Below are positions 63,438 to 64,000 of a DNA stretch of 64,000 nucleotides, in pieces. Position numbers and translations under genes: made by a program. The DNA lies in contig NEEC01000004.1 in NCBI GenBank assembly GCA_002189035.1, positions 930,001-994,000 of the forward strand, given 5' to 3'. The DNA comes from Utricularia gibba (taxonomy: Eukaryota > Streptophyta > Magnoliopsida > Lamiales > Lentibulariaceae). Position 1 is the first letter of the stretch. Every line of letters starts with the position of its first letter. The notes beneath the pieces were generated by a model, which was not told where the DNA came from, made no database searches, and saw only the letters and a program-made list of their open reading frames with translations.

Positions 63438-64000
63438 ATGGCTTCTCCTCCGCTGACATGTTCGGCGGAGCAACTCGCGCCGCTCTTCGGTCCCAACATC
63501 ACTAACGCCGTCGGTGCGGCGGAGTTTATCTGCGCACGGTTCTCAACCGTGTCCAACAGGTTCACAGACGCGGGGTACGCGATCGACTCCACCTACCTTC
63601 TCTTCTCCGCCTATCTCGTCTTCTCCATGCAATTAGGGTTCGCGATGCTTTGTGCCGGCTCCGTTCGAGCTAAAAACACTATGAATATCATGCTCACGAA
63701 TGTTCTGGATGCGGCTGCCGGTGGCCTTTTTTATTACCTTTTTGGGTTCGCGTTCGCTTTCGGTGGTCCGTCTAATGGATTCATCGGCCGCCACTTTTTC
63801 GGTCTCAATGAGATCCCTTCTGATTCCTTCGATTACAGCAATTTTCTTTACCAGTGGGCGTTTGCGATTGCTGCCGCAGGGATTACCAGTGGATCTATTG
63901 CAGAGAGAACTCAGTTTGGGGCTTATATGATATACTCTTCTTTTCTCACCGGATTTGTTTACCCCGTCGTTTCTCATTGGTTTTGGTCGTCGGATGGCTG
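63438..64000 (+). CDS. AMT1: AMT1-type ammonium transporter, 5' part (runs off the window)
   Basis: A frame opens at ATG 63438 and stays open to the window edge, 187 codons. It starts [20 protein letters not shown] and reads [40 protein letters not shown] and [20 protein letters not shown]. Next comes [18 protein letters not shown], followed by [20 protein letters not shown]. This is the first third of a plasma-membrane AMT1 channel-like transporter, including the conserved [10 protein letters not shown] segment and the Trp/Phe region of the first pore half. The cytosolic C-terminal switch lies outside. No indel is seen. AMT1 genes are usually intronless, consistent with what is visible. Confidence 0.95.
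   Translation, partial: MASPPLTCSAEQLAPLFGPNITNAVGAAEFICARFSTVSNRFTDAGYAIDSTYLLFSAYLVFSMQLGFAMLCAGSVRAKNTMNIMLTNVLDAAAGGLFYYLFGFAFAFGGPSNGFIGRHFFGLNEIPSDSFDYSNFLYQWAFAIAAAGITSGSIAERTQFGAYMIYSSFLTGFVYPVVSHWFWSSDG

Noticed and set aside
63302-63977. Minus-strand ORFs opposite the AMT1 gene
   Set aside because: They are antisense shadows of the GC-rich AMT1 frame, which is unmistakable on the plus strand.

Overview
The window is nuclear DNA from a flowering plant, most likely a eudicot. Genes are split by short GT-AG introns. Spacers are AT-rich with long A/T runs. The proteins include plant-only families: Aux/IAA, ALOG, PDLP, HCF244, PHT1, PMT and cellulose synthase-like. I place 22 protein genes, about one per 3 kb, plus two weak small ORFs. 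I see no transposon, tRNA, rRNA or CRISPR.

Layout: 0-8 kb has the 3' end of a CASTOR/POLLUX-type channel gene (+), an Aux/IAA gene (+) and a P-loop/zeta-fold NTPase gene (-). 8-18 kb has a MUSE13/14-type TRAF (MATH) gene (-) and a cellulose synthase-like gene (-). 19-31 kb has a SUPERMAN-type zinc finger (+), ARP9 (-), a 2-oxoglutarate dioxygenase (+), ETFB (-), a PB1-domain gene (-) and a PHT1 phosphate transporter (+). 33-50 kb has an ALOG/LSH gene (+), a PMT methyltransferase (+), an NDR kinase (+), SF3B5 (+), a second C2H2 gene (+), a GLTP (+) and an unidentified plant gene (-). 51-64 kb has a DUF810/MUN gene (+), HCF244 (-), a plasmodesmata-located protein (+) and the 5' part of an AMT1 ammonium transporter (+).

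Two patterns stand out. First, nine otherwise well-conserved genes need a single missing base restored to stay in frame, at about 14 sites. Every one is a loss and most lie in short G or C runs. Complex genes such as MUSE14-like (12 coding exons), ARP9 (19) and the NDR kinase (13) read through cleanly. This looks like under-called homopolymers in a long-read assembly, so these genes should not be called pseudogenes. Second, from memory of Arabidopsis gene positions, the gene order matches At5g43350-At5g43745, At1g04240-At1g04520, and the PMT-NDR-SF3B5 triplet at At4g14342-At4g14360. The window therefore looks like an old, little-rearranged linkage block.

The genes are independent loci, not a pathway or cluster. 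I found no strong candidate for an undescribed biological system. The most original points are the indel pattern, the conserved block, three GC-AG introns, an ARP9 coding exon consisting only of ATG, and a possible tiny membrane-protein gene near 32.2 kb.
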